Both the position numbers and the translations under genes were made by a program. From contig NZ_CP072941.1 in the NCBI RefSeq assembly GCF_018069625.1, positions 6,572,001 through 6,636,000 of the forward strand: 64,000 bases of DNA, given 5' to 3'. The notes under the pieces were generated by a model that had not been told where the DNA came from, ran no database searches, and was given only the letters and a program-made list of their open reading frames with translations. Shown here piece after piece: positions 24,266 through 34,802 of the stretch. The stretch comes from Streptomyces yatensis (GTDB taxonomy: Bacteria; Actinomycetota; Actinomycetes; Streptomycetales; Streptomycetaceae). The first letter of the stretch is position 1. Each line of letters starts with the position of its first letter.

Positions 24266-27200
24266 GTGGCTAGCGCGAACGAAGAGAAGCTTCTCGACAA
24301 TCTGAAGTGGATGACCACTGAGCTGCGCCGGGCCCGTCGCCGCCTGACCGAGGTGGAGGCGGACGCGCAGGAACCGATCGCGATCACCGCGATGAGCTGC
24401 CGGTTCCCCGGTGGCGTCGGTTCGCCCGAGGACCTGTGGCACTTGGTCGCGGAGGGCGGTGACGCCATTTCCGGATTCCCCGCCGACCGCGGCTGGGACA
24501 TCGAGGGGCTGGCCGATCCGGACCCCGACCGCAAGGGCACCTTCTACAACAGCGGCGGCGGATTCCTCGACGGCGCCGCCGAATTCGACCCCGCGTTCTT
24601 CGGCATTTCGCCGCGCGAGGCCCTGGCCATGGACCCGCAGCAGCGGCTGCTGCTGGAAACCTCCTGGGAGGTTTTCGAACGCGCGGGAATCGACCCGACC
24701 TCCGTCAAGGGCAGCCGCACCGGCGTCTATGTGGGCGCCTCGGCGATGGGTTACGGCTCGGACGTTTCGGGCGCGCCGGAGGAGCTGGAGGGGCTGCTGC
24801 TCACCGGCGGCGCCACCAGCGTGCTGTCCGGCCGTATCGCCTACACCTTCGGCCTGGAGGGCCCGGCCGCCACCATCGACACGGCCTGCTCGTCGTCGCT
24901 GGTCGCCCTGCACTGGGCGGCCCAGGCGCTGCGGCAGCGCGAATGCTCGCTCGCCCTCGTCGGCGGCGTCACCGTGATGCCCAACCCGGACGTCTTCGTG
25001 GAGTTCAGCCGCCAGCGCGGCCTCGCCCCCGACGGCCGCTGCAAGTCCTTCGCCGCCTCGGCGGACGGCACCGGCTGGTCCGAGGGCGTCGGTGTGCTGC
25101 TGGTCGAGCGGCTGTCGGACGCCCGCAAGAACGGTCACCCGGTACTCGCGGTCGTGCGTGGCAGCGCGGTGAACCAGGACGGCGCGTCGAATGGTCTGAC
25201 GGCGCCGAACGGCCCGTCGCAGCGCCGCGTCATCCGCCAGGCCCTGGAGAACGCCCGGCTGTCCGCCGCCGAGATCGACGTCGTCGAGGCGCATGGCACG
25301 GGTACGACCCTGGGTGACCCGATCGAGGCGCAGGCGCTGCTGGCCACCTACGGCCAGGAGCGGCCCGAGGGCCGGCCGCTGTGGCTGGGCTCGCTCAAGT
25401 CCAACCTGGGCCACGCCCAGGCGGCGGCGGGTGTCGCGGGCGTCATCAAGATGGTCATGGCGATACGCCACGGCATCCTGCCCAAGACCCTCCACGTCGA
25501 CCAGCCGTCCCCGACCGTCGACTGGTCGGCGGGCGAAGTGTCCCTGCTGACCGAGGCCCGCCCCTGGGACGAGACCGGCAGGCCGCGCCGGGCCGGCATC
25601 TCGGCCTTCGGCGTGAGCGGCACCAACGCCCACACCATCCTGGAGCAGGCCCCCGAGCCGGAGGCCGAGGAGCCGTCGGCCACGGACGGGGACGCCACCC
25701 CGGCCCCGGTCGTCACCGCCACCGTGCTGCCGTGGGCCCTGTCCGCCGGAAACGCGGCGGCGCTGCGCGACAACGCCCGCCGCCTCGCCTCCCACCTCGA
25801 CCGCCACCCCGCCCTCGGCGCCACCGATGTGGCCTATTCGCTGGCCACCGGCCGGGCGGCGCTGGAGCGTCGTGCGGTGGTCGTGGGCGAGGACCGCGCC
25901 GGGCTGCTGTCCGGGCTGGAGGCGCTGGCGCGGGGGGAGTCCGCGCCGGGGCTGGTCCAGGGTGTTGTCGCCGAGGGCGAGCTGGCGTTCCTGTTCACGG
26001 GGCAGGGCAGCCAGCGGCTGGGGATGGGGCGTGAGCTGTACGACGCCTATCCGGTGTTCGCGGAGGCGCTGGACGCGGTGTGTGCGGAGCTGGACCCGCA
26101 CCTTGAACGGCCTGTGAAGGACGTCCTGTTCGGGGACGATGCCGAGGCGCTGGACCGGACCGGTTTCACCCAGCCCGCGTTGTTCGCGGTCGAGGTGGCG
26201 CTGTTCCGTCTCGTTGAGGCGTGGGGTCTCAAGCCCGACTATCTGTCGGGGCATTCGATCGGTGAGCTGGCCGCCGCGCATGTGGCGGGTGTGCTGTCGC
26301 TGGCGGATGCGGCGAAGCTGGTGGCGGCGCGTGGCCGTTTGATGGAGGAGCTTCCGGCCGGTGGCGCGATGATCGCGGTGCAGGCGTCGGAGGACGAGGT
26401 GACGCCGCTGCTGGCCGAGCGGGTCGGCATCGCCGCCCTCAACGGGCCCACTTCCATCGTCATCGCAGGCGATGAGGACGCGGCGCTTGAGATCGCGGCG
26501 GGCTTTGAGGCGCGGGGTCGGAAGACCAAGCGGCTCACGGTCAGCCACGCCTTCCACTCGCCGCGTATGGACGGGATGCTGGAGGCGTTCCGGCAGGTGG
26601 CGCAGGGGCTGTCGTACGAGGCTCCGAAGATCCCGATCGTGTCGAATCTGACCGGTGGCGTGGTGTCCGCCGACGAGATCACGACCGCTGACTTCTGGGT
26701 GCGCCACGTCCGCGAGGCCGTCCGCTTCCTCGACGGCGTCCGCACCCTTGAGGCCAAGGGTGTCACCACCTTCATCGAGCTGGGCCCGGACGGTGTGCTC
26801 ACCGCGATGGCGCAGGAGTGTGTGACCGACTCCGCGTCGGACGCCGCGTTCCTCTCCGCGCTGCGCAAGGACCGTCCCGAGGCCGAGGCGCTGACCACCG
26901 CCATCGCCCGCGCGCAGGTGCGCGGTGTGACGGTGGACTGGGCCGGGTTCTTCGCCGGTCGGGGCGCGGAGCAGGTGGATCTGCCGACGTACGCCTTCCA
27001 GCACGAGCGGTTCTGGCTGGAGCCGGGTGCCGGCTCGGTGGGCGATGTGGCCTCTGTGGGGCTGGAGTTGGCCGGACACCCGTTGCTGGGTGCGGCGGTG
27101 CCGCTGGCCGAGACCGATGGGCTGGTCTTCACGGGTCGGCTGGGTGTGGATACGCATCCGTGGCTGGCCGACCATGTGGTGCGGGACACGGTGGTGCTGC

Positions 27201-30200
27201 CCGGCACCGCGTTCGTGGAGCTCGCCGTGCGCGCCGGTGACCAGGTCGGCTGTGACCTGCTCGACGAGCTGACCCTGCACGCCCCGCTGGTGCTGCCCGC
27301 ACGCGGTGGCGTCCGGCTGCAGCTCACGGTGGGCGCGCCCGACGGCGCCGGACGGCGGTCCCTGACCGTGCTGTCCCGCGCGGAGGACGCCCCGGCCGAG
27401 GAGCCGTGGACGCGGCACGCCGACGGTGTGCTCGCCTCGGGCGCGCCCCGGCCGTCGTTCGCGCTGACCGCGTGGCCGCCGCAGGACGCCGAGGCGGCCC
27501 GTACCGAGGAGCTGTACGCGGCCCTCGCGGACGGTGGTCTGCGGTACGGCCCGGTGTTCCAGGGGCTCACGGCCGCCTGGCGGCGCGGGGACGAACTCTT
27601 CGCGGAGGTACGGCTGGAGGAGTCCGCCGCCTCCGACGCGCAGGCGTACGGACTGCACCCGGCGCTGCTCGACTCGGCGCTCCACGCGCTCGGCATGGAC
27701 GGCCCGGGCGACGGCGAGAGCCAGGGCGGGCGGCTGCCGTTCGCCTGGAGCGGTGTGTCGCTGTACGCGAGCGGCGCCTCGGCGCTGCGGGTGCGGCTGG
27801 TGCTGCGGGGCGCGGACGGGGTCCGGCTGGAGATCGCGGACTCGGCCGGTGCGCCGGTCGCCGCCGTGGACTCGCTGGTCCTGCGCGCCGTGTCGGCGGA
27901 GCAGGTGCGGGCCGCGCGGGCGGCGTACCACGAGTCGCTGTTCCGCGTGGAGTGGACCGAACTCCCGGCCGCAGCGGGCGCCGGCGCGCCCGGCGGCAGC
28001 CGGTGGGCGGTGCTGGGCACGGATCCGTTCGGGTTGGGTGCTACGGCATACGCGGACCTCGCGGAGCTGGGCGAGGCCCTCGATTCCGGCACGGCGCTGC
28101 CGGAGTACGTAGTGGTGTGCCCGGCACATCAAGCCCGTCCGGGCGTGCATGCGGACGGCGCGGCATCTGAAGGCCCGGGTGCGGCAATTCAAGCCCGTCC
28201 GGCGATTGAGGACACGCCCGAAGGGCGTACCCACCCGCACGCGGACGGCGCGGCACTCGAATGCCGGGGTGCGGCATCTCCAGCGCGTTTTGAGGACCGG
28301 GGCCAAGGGGCGGAGCCCATTGTTTCGGGAAGGGGCGGGGTGGGGGAAAGCCCCTCGCCCGCCACCACGGCGCATCAGGCCACCACCCAGGTGCTGGGGC
28401 TGCTCCAGCAGTGGCTGGCCGACGGCCGCTTCACGGACTCACGTCTGGTCCTGCTGACCTCGGGGGCCGTGGCCATCGAGGCCGGTGAGCCGGTGGTGGA
28501 CCTCGCGGGCGCCGCCGTCCAGGGGCTGCTGCGCACGGCGCAGGCCGAGAACCCGGACCGCTTCGTCCTGCTGGACACCGACGGCCAGGACGCGTCGTTC
28601 GCCGTGCTTCCGGCCGCGCTGGCGGCGGGCGAGGAACAGCTCGCCGTCCGTGCGGGCGTGGCCCGTATCCCGCGGCTGGCCAGGGTGCCGGTCGCGGAGG
28701 AGACGGCGGCCACCAAGGACGCCTTCGACTCCGAGGGCACGGTGCTGGTCACCGGCGCCTCCGGTTCGCTGGGCGGGCTCGTGGCCCGGCATCTGGTGGC
28801 CGAGCGTGGCGTGCGGCACCTCCTGCTGGTCAGCCGCCGTGGTGGCGAGGCCCCGGGTGCGGCCGAACTCGCCGCTGAGCTGGCCGAGTTGGGTGCCCAC
28901 GTGGCGTGGGCGGCCTGCGATGTGGCGGACCGGGACGCGCTCGCCGCGGCCCTCGCCACCGTCCCCGCAGAGCATCCGCTGACCGCCGTGGTGCACACCG
29001 CCGGTGTGCTGGACGACGGTGTGATCGGCTCCCTCACCCCCGAGCGCGTCGACCACGTCATGCGTCCGAAGGTGGACGCGGCCTGGAACCTCCACGAGCT
29101 CACCCGCGGCCTCGATCTGACGGCCTTCGTCCTGTTCTCCTCCGCCTCGGGTGTCTTCGGCACCCCCGGCCAGGGCAACTACGCGGCCGCCAACGCCTTC
29201 CTGGACGCCCTCGCCGCACACCGCCGCGCCGAGGGCCTTCCGGCCGTCTCGCCGGCCTGGGGCCCCTGGGCGGGCGCCGGTATGGCCGGTGGCCTGGACG
29301 AGGCCGACATCAGCCGGATGCGGCGCGCCGGACTGCCGCCGCTGTCCCCGGCCGAGGGCCTGGCGCTCCTGGACGCCGCGCTCGCCACGGACGAGGCGGT
29401 GCCGGTCCCGATGCGCGTGGACGCCGTGGCGCTGCGCGCCCAGGCCGCGGCGGGCGCGCTCGCGCCGCTGCTGCGCGGGCTGGTGCGGGTCCCGGTGCGC
29501 CGCGCGGTGGACGCGGCCGCGGGCGGCGGTTCCGCGCTGGCGGAGCGGCTGGCCGGGCTGAGCGCGGCCGAGCAGGACCGGCTGCTGCTGGACCTGGTCC
29601 GTACGCAGGTGGCGGCCGTCCTCGGCTATGCGGGCCCGCAGGCCGTGGAGGAGGGCCGGGCCTTCAAGGACCTGGGCTTCGACTCCCTGACCGCCGTCGA
29701 ACTGCGCAATCTGCTGCGCGAGGCGACCGGGCTGCGGCTGCCGCCCACGCTCGTCTTCGACTACCCCACCTCGACCAGCCTGGCGGGCCATCTGCGCGAG
29801 GAGATCGTCGGGGAGGCGGCCGACGCGATCGTCCCCGACCGGGTGATCAGCGCGGTGGACCGCGACGACCCGATCGCGATCGTCGCGATGAGCTGCCGCT
29901 TCCCCGGCGGTGTGCGGTCGCCCGAGGAGCTGTGGCAGCTGCTGGTCGACGGTGACGACGCCATCACCCCGTTCCCCGCCGACCGCGGCTGGGACCTCGC
30001 CACCCTCTACAGCGACGACCCCGACCTCGAGGGCACCAGCTACACCCGCGAGGGCGGCTTCCTGCACGACGTGGCCGACTTCGACGCCTCGTTCTTCGGC
30101 ATCTCGCCGCGCGAGGCCCTGGCCATGGACCCGCAGCAGCGGCTGCTGCTGGAGACCACCTGGGAGGCGTTCGAGCGGGCCGGGGTCGACCCCGCGTCCC

Positions 30201-33200
30201 TGCGCGGGAGCCGTACCGGCGTCTACATCGGCTCCAACGACCAGGACTATCTGACGCTGTGGCTGAACGAGCCGCAGGGCCTCGAAGGCCACCTCGGCAC
30301 CGGCAACTCCTCCAGCGTGGCCTCCGGCCGGCTCTCCTACGCCTTCGGGCTCGAAGGCCCGGCGGTCACCATCGACACGGCGTGCTCGTCGTCGGTGGTG
30401 GCGCTGCACCTGGCCGCGCAGGCGCTGCGCAACGGCGAATGCTCGATGGCGCTGGCCGGAGCCGTCACGGTCATGTCGACACCGGGCGCCTTCCTGGAGT
30501 TCAGCCGGCAGCGCGGATTGGCCGCCGACGGCCGGATCAAGGCGTTCTCCGGTGACGCGGACGGCACCAACTGGGCCGAAGGCGTGGGCCTCTTCCTGGT
30601 GGAGCGGCTCTCCGACGCGCGCAAGAACGGCCATCCGGTGCTCGCCGTCCTGCGCTCCACCGCCATCAACCAGGACGGTGCGTCGAACGGTCTGACCGCG
30701 CCCAACGGCCCGTCCCAGCAGCGCGTCATCCGCCAGGCCCTCGCCAACGCCGGTCTGTCGGCCACCGACATCGACGTCGTGGAGGCCCACGGCACCGGCA
30801 CGACGCTGGGCGACCCGATCGAGGCGCAGGCGCTGCTGGCCACCTACGGCCAGGACCGGCCCGAGGACCGGCCGCTGTGGCTGGGCTCGGTGAAGTCCAA
30901 CATCGGCCACACCCAGGCCGTGGCGGGCGCCGCCGGCATCATGAAGATGGTCATGGCGATGCGCCACGGTGTGCTGCCGCGGACCCTGCACGTCAGCGAG
31001 CCGACCCCGCACGTCGACTGGTCGGCGGGCGACATCGAGCTGCTGACCGAGGCCCGGCCCTGGCCGGAGACCGGCCGTCCGCGCCGCGCGGGGGTGTCGT
31101 CGTTCGGCTTCAGCGGCACCAACTCGCACGCGATCATCGAGCAGGCCCCGGCCATGGACACGGTCGCCGCGCCCGCTCCGGAGCGGTCCCTGCCCGTCCT
31201 CGCCTGGCCGGTCTCGGGCCGTACCGAGGACGCGCTACGGGCCCAGGCCGCACGGCTGCGCCCCTCCGTGGACGCCTTCGTGGGCGCCTCCGGGGACACC
31301 GGCGCCGACGGGCCGCGCCCGCTCGACCTCGCCTACTCCCTGGCCACCTCCCGTGCCGCCCTGGAACACCGGGCCGTGGCGCTCGGCCGGGACGGCGGCA
31401 TCCTCGGCGAGCAGCTCGCGGCACTGGCCGACGGGCGCGGCGCCACGGGGCTCATCGAGGGCTCGGTGACCGGTGGCAAGCTCGCCTTCCTCTTCACCGG
31501 GCAGGGCAGCCAGCGGCTGGGGATGGGGCGTGAGCTGTACGACGCCTACCCGGCGTTCGCGGACGCGCTGGACGCGGTCTGCGCGGAGCTGGACACCCGC
31601 CTTGAACGGCCTTTGCAGGACGTGCTGTTCGGGGACGACGCCGAGGCGCTGGACCGGACCGGCTTCACCCAGCCCGCGCTGTTCGCGGTCGAGGTGGCGC
31701 TGTTCCGGCTGGTGGAGGCGTGGGGGCTGAAGGCGGACTTCCTGTCGGGCCACTCGATCGGTGAGCTGGCCGCCGCGCATGTGGCCGGTGTGCTGTCCCT
31801 CGCAGACGCGTGCACGCTGGTGGCCGCGCGGGGCCGGCTGATGCAGGAGCTGCCCGCCGGTGGCGCGATGATCGCCGTCCAGGCGTCGGAGGACGAGGTG
31901 ACGCCGCTGCTCAGCGAGCGCGTCTCGATCGCCGCGCTGAACGGGCCGGCGTCGGTGGTCATCGCGGGTGACGAGGACGCGGCTCTGGAGATTGCCGCTG
32001 GTTTCGAGTCGCAGGGTCGTAAGACCAAGCGGCTCACCGTCAGCCACGCCTTCCACTCGCCCCGCATGGACGGCATGTTGGACGCGTTCCGTGAGGTGGC
32101 GCAGGGGCTGTCGTACGAGGCTCCGCGCATCCCGATCGTCTCCAACCTCACCGGTGCCATCGTCTCCGCCGAGGAGATCACCAGCCCGGACTTCTGGGTG
32201 CGCCACGTCCGCGAGGCGGTCCGCTTCCTCGATGGCGTACGGGCGTTGGAAACCCACGGCGTCACCACCTTCGTGGAGCTGGGCCCCGACGGCGTCCTGA
32301 CCGCCATGGCCCAGGAGTGCGTCGCCGACGCCGAGGTGGCGGGCTTCGCCGCCGCGCTGCGCAAGGACCGCCCCGAGGCCGAGACCCTCACCGCCGCGCT
32401 CGCCCAGGCGTATGTCCGGGGCGCCGAGGTGGACTGGGCCGGGTACTTCGCCGGGACCGGCGCCCACCGCGTCGACCTGCCGACGTACGCGTTCCAGCGC
32501 CGCCGCTACTGGCCGGAGTTCGCCCTGGAGACCGGAACCCCGGCCGAGGGCGCGGTGGACGCGGTGGACGCGCGGTTCTGGGAGGCCGTGGAGCGCGAGG
32601 ACTGGGAATCGCTCGCCACCGAGCTGCGGGTCGAGGGCGACCAGCCGCTCAGCGCGGTGCTGCCCGCCCTGTCGACGTGGCGCCGCACCCAGCGCGAGCG
32701 GTCCGCCGCCGACGGCCACCTCTACAACGTGGTGTGGAAGCCCCGTTCGCAGGGTCCGTCGGGCTCCCCGGCCCCGGCCGGCACCTGGCTGACCGTCGTC
32801 CCCGCACACCACGCCGACGACCCGCGGATCACCGCCGTGGCCGAGGACCTGACGCGGCGCGGGGTGCGGATCGTCCGCGTCGAACTGGACGCCACGGACA
32901 CCGACCCCGCGGCCGTGGCCGCCCGCCTCGCCCAGGCGTCGGCCGACGGCCCGGTGGCCGGAGTGCTCTCCCTGCTGGCGCTGGACGAGCGGCCGCACCC
33001 GGAGCATCCGGCGGTGCCGGTCGGCCTCGCGCTGACCGGTGCGCTGGCCGAGGCGCTGGCGCTGCCCGGGTCTCCGGCGCCGCGGGGCGAGGACGCCCCG
33101 GCGCGGCTGTGGTGCGCCACCCGGGGCGCGGTCGCGACCGGCGGCGCCGACCGGCTGGACAGCGCGACCCAGGCCCAGGTCTGGGGCTACGGCCGGGTCG

Positions 33201-34777
33201 TGGCCCTGGAGCAGCCCGAGCGCTGGGGCGGTCTGGTCGATCTGCCGGAGACCCTGGACGAGCGGGCGCTGGACCGGCTCGCGGCCGTGCTCGCCGGGGC
33301 CGACGACGAGGACCAGGTGGCGATCCGCGCCACCGGGGTCTTCGTACGCCGCCTCGTCCCGGCCCCGCGCGACGCGGCCACCGCCGCCGCCGAGCCCTGG
33401 ACGCCGCGCGGCACCGTGCTGGTGACCGGCGGCACCGGCGCCCTGGGGCGGCATGTCGCCCGCTGGCTGGCCCACCACGGCGCGGAGCGGCTGGTGCTGC
33501 TCAGCCGCCGGGGCCCCGACGCGCCGGGCGCGGCCGAGATCGTGGCCGAACTCTCCGGCACCGACACCGCCGTGACCGTCGAGGCATGCGATGTGGCCGA
33601 CCGCGACGCGCTCGCCGCGCTCGTGGAGAAGCTGGCCGCCAACGGCACCCCGGTGCGTGCCGTGGTGCACTCGGCCGGGATCTCCCAGGAGCCCGGCACC
33701 GGCACCGAACTCCCCGAGTTCGCCCGGATCGTGGCGGCCAAGACCACCGGGGCGGTCCACCTCGACGCCCTCTTCGGCGAGGACGCCGAGCTGGACGCCT
33801 TCGTGCTCTTCTCCTCGATCGCCGGGGTGTGGGGCAGCGGTGGCCAGGGCGCGTACGCGGCCGGAAACGCCTTCCTCGACGCGCTGGCCGAACAGCGCCG
33901 GGCCCGCGGGCTCACCGCCACCTCCGTGGCCTGGGGCCCGTGGGCGGAGGGCGGGATGGCCGCCGAGGGCGACGCGGAGGAGCAGCTGCGCCGCCGTGGA
34001 CTGCCGCCGATGGCACCGGAGCTGAACATGGTCGCCTTCCAGCGGGTGCTCTCCCGCGAGGAGACGGCCGTGACGGTGGCCGATGTCGACTGGGAGCGGT
34101 TCGCCCCGGCCTTCACCGCCGCCCGCCCCCGCCCGCTGATCGACGATCTGCCGCAGGTCGCCAAGGCCCTGCGGGGCGGCGGCGAGGCCGAATCGGCCGA
34201 CACGGCGGCGGCCGACGGCGCCTCCGCGCTGCGCGAGCGGCTCGCCCAACTGGCCGTGGCCGACCGTAAGGACGCGGTGCTGGAGGTGGTCCGCAGCCAT
34301 GTGGCCACCGCCCTCGGCCACGCCTCCGCCGACGAGGTCGGGGCCGGACGCGCCTTCAGCGAGCTGGGCTTCGACTCGCTCACCGCGGTCGAACTGCGCA
34401 CCCGGCTCGGCGCCACCACCGGCCTCAAGCTGCCCGCGAGCCTGGTCTACGACTACCCGACACCGGCCGCGCTCGCCGAGCATCTGCTGACCGAGCTGAT
34501 CCCGGACGGACCCGGCCACGGCCCCGGCAACGCCCCCGCCCATGTGGACACCGATCCGCAGGACGCCGAGCTGCGCCGCACCCTGGCCACCATCCCGATG
34601 GGGCGGATCCGGGAGGCGGGGCTGCTGGACACGCTGCTCCGGCTGGCCGATCCACAAGCAGCCACTTCCGATCCCAGCCGCGTCGAGGACGAGGCGGAGT
34701 CCATCGACGAGATGGACGTCCAGCACCTCATCGACATGGCGCTCGACCTCGACAGCCTCGACGGCAACGATTCCTGA
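24266..34777 (+). CDS. Modular type I polyketide synthase, two modules (F, G)
   Basis: 3503 residues, GTG start behind a strong ribosome binding site, TGA at 34775. Residues 1-35 form a charged helical N-terminal docking domain ([15 protein letters not shown]...). Module F: KS (Cys 208), AT (FTGQG about 577, Ser 664), DH (about 932-1212), KR (NADPH site about 1496), ACP (Ser 1807). Module G: KS (Cys 2040), AT (Ser 2497), KR (Trp 3189, Tyr 3197), ACP (Ser 3371). Both ATs are malonyl type (GHSIG, HAFHS). Module F should yield an alkene; G, with an A-type KR, a hydroxyl. Residues about 1286-1370 are an in-frame insertion derived from a non-coding Streptomyces repeat. The C-terminal tail, with [11 protein letters not shown] and a final [11 protein letters not shown] helix, is a docking type different from that of gene 1 and matches the start of gene 3. 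Confidence 0.98.
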   Translation: MASANEEKLLDNLKWMTTELRRARRRLTEVEADAQEPIAITAMSCRFPGGVGSPEDLWHLVAEGGDAISGFPADRGWDIEGLADPDPDRKGTFYNSGGGFLDGAAEFDPAFFGISPREALAMDPQQRLLLETSWEVFERAGIDPTSVKGSRTGVYVGASAMGYGSDVSGAPEELEGLLLTGGATSVLSGRIAYTFGLEGPAATIDTACSSSLVALHWAAQALRQRECSLALVGGVTVMPNPDVFVEFSRQRGLAPDGRCKSFAASADGTGWSEGVGVLLVERLSDARKNGHPVLAVVRGSAVNQDGASNGLTAPNGPSQRRVIRQALENARLSAAEIDVVEAHGTGTTLGDPIEAQALLATYGQERPEGRPLWLGSLKSNLGHAQAAAGVAGVIKMVMAIRHGILPKTLHVDQPSPTVDWSAGEVSLLTEARPWDETGRPRRAGISAFGVSGTNAHTILEQAPEPEAEEPSATDGDATPAPVVTATVLPWALSAGNAAALRDNARRLASHLDRHPALGATDVAYSLATGRAALERRAVVVGEDRAGLLSGLEALARGESAPGLVQGVVAEGELAFLFTGQGSQRLGMGRELYDAYPVFAEALDAVCAELDPHLERPVKDVLFGDDAEALDRTGFTQPALFAVEVALFRLVEAWGLKPDYLSGHSIGELAAAHVAGVLSLADAAKLVAARGRLMEELPAGGAMIAVQASEDEVTPLLAERVGIAALNGPTSIVIAGDEDAALEIAAGFEARGRKTKRLTVSHAFHSPRMDGMLEAFRQVAQGLSYEAPKIPIVSNLTGGVVSADEITTADFWVRHVREAVRFLDGVRTLEAKGVTTFIELGPDGVLTAMAQECVTDSASDAAFLSALRKDRPEAEALTTAIARAQVRGVTVDWAGFFAGRGAEQVDLPTYAFQHERFWLEPGAGSVGDVASVGLELAGHPLLGAAVPLAETDGLVFTGRLGVDTHPWLADHVVRDTVVLPGTAFVELAVRAGDQVGCDLLDELTLHAPLVLPARGGVRLQLTVGAPDGAGRRSLTVLSRAEDAPAEEPWTRHADGVLASGAPRPSFALTAWPPQDAEAARTEELYAALADGGLRYGPVFQGLTAAWRRGDELFAEVRLEESAASDAQAYGLHPALLDSALHALGMDGPGDGESQGGRLPFAWSGVSLYASGASALRVRLVLRGADGVRLEIADSAGAPVAAVDSLVLRAVSAEQVRAARAAYHESLFRVEWTELPAAAGAGAPGGSRWAVLGTDPFGLGATAYADLAELGEALDSGTALPEYVVVCPAHQARPGVHADGAASEGPGAAIQARPAIEDTPEGRTHPHADGAALECRGAASPARFEDRGQGAEPIVSGRGGVGESPSPATTAHQATTQVLGLLQQWLADGRFTDSRLVLLTSGAVAIEAGEPVVDLAGAAVQGLLRTAQAENPDRFVLLDTDGQDASFAVLPAALAAGEEQLAVRAGVARIPRLARVPVAEETAATKDAFDSEGTVLVTGASGSLGGLVARHLVAERGVRHLLLVSRRGGEAPGAAELAAELAELGAHVAWAACDVADRDALAAALATVPAEHPLTAVVHTAGVLDDGVIGSLTPERVDHVMRPKVDAAWNLHELTRGLDLTAFVLFSSASGVFGTPGQGNYAAANAFLDALAAHRRAEGLPAVSPAWGPWAGAGMAGGLDEADISRMRRAGLPPLSPAEGLALLDAALATDEAVPVPMRVDAVALRAQAAAGALAPLLRGLVRVPVRRAVDAAAGGGSALAERLAGLSAAEQDRLLLDLVRTQVAAVLGYAGPQAVEEGRAFKDLGFDSLTAVELRNLLREATGLRLPPTLVFDYPTSTSLAGHLREEIVGEAADAIVPDRVISAVDRDDPIAIVAMSCRFPGGVRSPEELWQLLVDGDDAITPFPADRGWDLATLYSDDPDLEGTSYTREGGFLHDVADFDASFFGISPREALAMDPQQRLLLETTWEAFERAGVDPASLRGSRTGVYIGSNDQDYLTLWLNEPQGLEGHLGTGNSSSVASGRLSYAFGLEGPAVTIDTACSSSVVALHLAAQALRNGECSMALAGAVTVMSTPGAFLEFSRQRGLAADGRIKAFSGDADGTNWAEGVGLFLVERLSDARKNGHPVLAVLRSTAINQDGASNGLTAPNGPSQQRVIRQALANAGLSATDIDVVEAHGTGTTLGDPIEAQALLATYGQDRPEDRPLWLGSVKSNIGHTQAVAGAAGIMKMVMAMRHGVLPRTLHVSEPTPHVDWSAGDIELLTEARPWPETGRPRRAGVSSFGFSGTNSHAIIEQAPAMDTVAAPAPERSLPVLAWPVSGRTEDALRAQAARLRPSVDAFVGASGDTGADGPRPLDLAYSLATSRAALEHRAVALGRDGGILGEQLAALADGRGATGLIEGSVTGGKLAFLFTGQGSQRLGMGRELYDAYPAFADALDAVCAELDTRLERPLQDVLFGDDAEALDRTGFTQPALFAVEVALFRLVEAWGLKADFLSGHSIGELAAAHVAGVLSLADACTLVAARGRLMQELPAGGAMIAVQASEDEVTPLLSERVSIAALNGPASVVIAGDEDAALEIAAGFESQGRKTKRLTVSHAFHSPRMDGMLDAFREVAQGLSYEAPRIPIVSNLTGAIVSAEEITSPDFWVRHVREAVRFLDGVRALETHGVTTFVELGPDGVLTAMAQECVADAEVAGFAAALRKDRPEAETLTAALAQAYVRGAEVDWAGYFAGTGAHRVDLPTYAFQRRRYWPEFALETGTPAEGAVDAVDARFWEAVEREDWESLATELRVEGDQPLSAVLPALSTWRRTQRERSAADGHLYNVVWKPRSQGPSGSPAPAGTWLTVVPAHHADDPRITAVAEDLTRRGVRIVRVELDATDTDPAAVAARLAQASADGPVAGVLSLLALDERPHPEHPAVPVGLALTGALAEALALPGSPAPRGEDAPARLWCATRGAVATGGADRLDSATQAQVWGYGRVVALEQPERWGGLVDLPETLDERALDRLAAVLAGADDEDQVAIRATGVFVRRLVPAPRDAATAAAEPWTPRGTVLVTGGTGALGRHVARWLAHHGAERLVLLSRRGPDAPGAAEIVAELSGTDTAVTVEACDVADRDALAALVEKLAANGTPVRAVVHSAGISQEPGTGTELPEFARIVAAKTTGAVHLDALFGEDAELDAFVLFSSIAGVWGSGGQGAYAAGNAFLDALAEQRRARGLTATSVAWGPWAEGGMAAEGDAEEQLRRRGLPPMAPELNMVAFQRVLSREETAVTVADVDWERFAPAFTAARPRPLIDDLPQVAKALRGGGEAESADTAAADGASALRERLAQLAVADRKDAVLEVVRSHVATALGHASADEVGAGRAFSELGFDSLTAVELRTRLGATTGLKLPASLVYDYPTPAALAEHLLTELIPDGPGHGPGNAPAHVDTDPQDAELRRTLATIPMGRIREAGLLDTLLRLADPQAATSDPSRVEDEAESIDEMDVQHLIDMALDLDSLDGNDS
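24371..29815 (+). other. PKS module F: KS-AT(malonyl)-DH-KR(B-type)-ACP
   Basis: KS about 24371-25655, Cys 24887. It reads KSNLGHA where most modules have KSNIGHT; the His is retained. AT Ser 26255, HAFHS 26546-26560 (malonyl). DH about 27060-27900 has His 27173 and the variant HxxxDxxxxP (27173-27202), YGPVFQG, and DSALH with Asp 27671. The structural KR half (about 27940-28700) is enlarged by a repeat-derived insertion at about 28121-28375. KR has LDD 29009-29017 and Tyr 29180; ACP Ser 29684. Predicted product is an alkene. Confidence 0.92.
28121..28375 (+). repeat. In-frame insertion of a Streptomyces-type intergenic hairpin repeat inside module F
   Basis: The stretch interrupts the structural KR half between EYVVV and the [10 protein letters not shown] helix. 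Modules C, H and L have only a short loop here. It holds AAGCCCGTCCGGCG followed by ATTGAGGAC (28191-28213), then a perfect 6-bp stem ACGCCC-GAA-GGGCGT (28214-28228), GGGGCGGAGCCC, and GGGAAGGGGCGGGG. I know these modules as a common repeat in Streptomyces intergenic DNA. A 90-bp internal direct repeat is seen: the 15-mer GCGGACGGCGCGGCA occurs exactly at 28151 and 28241. The frame stays open. Confidence 0.8.
29867..34505 (+). other. PKS module G: KS-AT(malonyl)-KR(A-type)-ACP
   Basis: KS about 29867-31145, Cys 30383, with several departures from its neighbours ([23 protein letters not shown]). AT Ser 31754, HAFHS 32045-32059 (malonyl). Post-AT helical element present. KR lacks LDD ([10 protein letters not shown]) and has Trp 33830 eight residues before Tyr 33854, so A-type. 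ACP Ser 34376. Predicted product is a hydroxyl with the same configuration class as module E. Last module of its protein. Confidence 0.92.
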
Positions 34778-34792
34778 CGCGGGCCCAAGCAC

Positions 34793-34796
34793 GGAG
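34793..34796 (+). promoter_or_regulatory. Ribosome binding site of the third PKS gene
   Basis: GGAG lies six bases before the ATG at 34803, in the 25-base gap after the second gene. It supports this ATG over an in-frame upstream ATG at 34542, which would overlap the previous gene by 236 bases and add residues with no docking-domain character. Confidence 0.75.
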
Positions 34797-34802
34797 TACA
34801 CG

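Noticed and set aside
27060..27900. DH domains called inactive because of HxxxD
   Set aside because: Catalytic His and Asp are kept, and the KS after module J has the same VMYHDY form as the one after the canonical DH of C. Kept as a question only.
28121..28375. Module F insertion as an insertion sequence or transposon
   Set aside because: No transposase, no terminal inverted repeats and no clear target duplication; hairpin-rich intergenic repeat fits better.
28149..28457. Small + strand frame over the module F insertion
   Set aside because: It is a translation of the hairpin repeat in another frame; such short frames arise wherever this repeat occurs.
34542..34802. Upstream in-frame ATG that would lengthen the third PKS gene
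   Set aside because: It overlaps the second gene, and the extra residues are the out-of-frame shadow of that gene's tail. The ATG at 34803 has GGAG six bases upstream and begins a normal docking helix.
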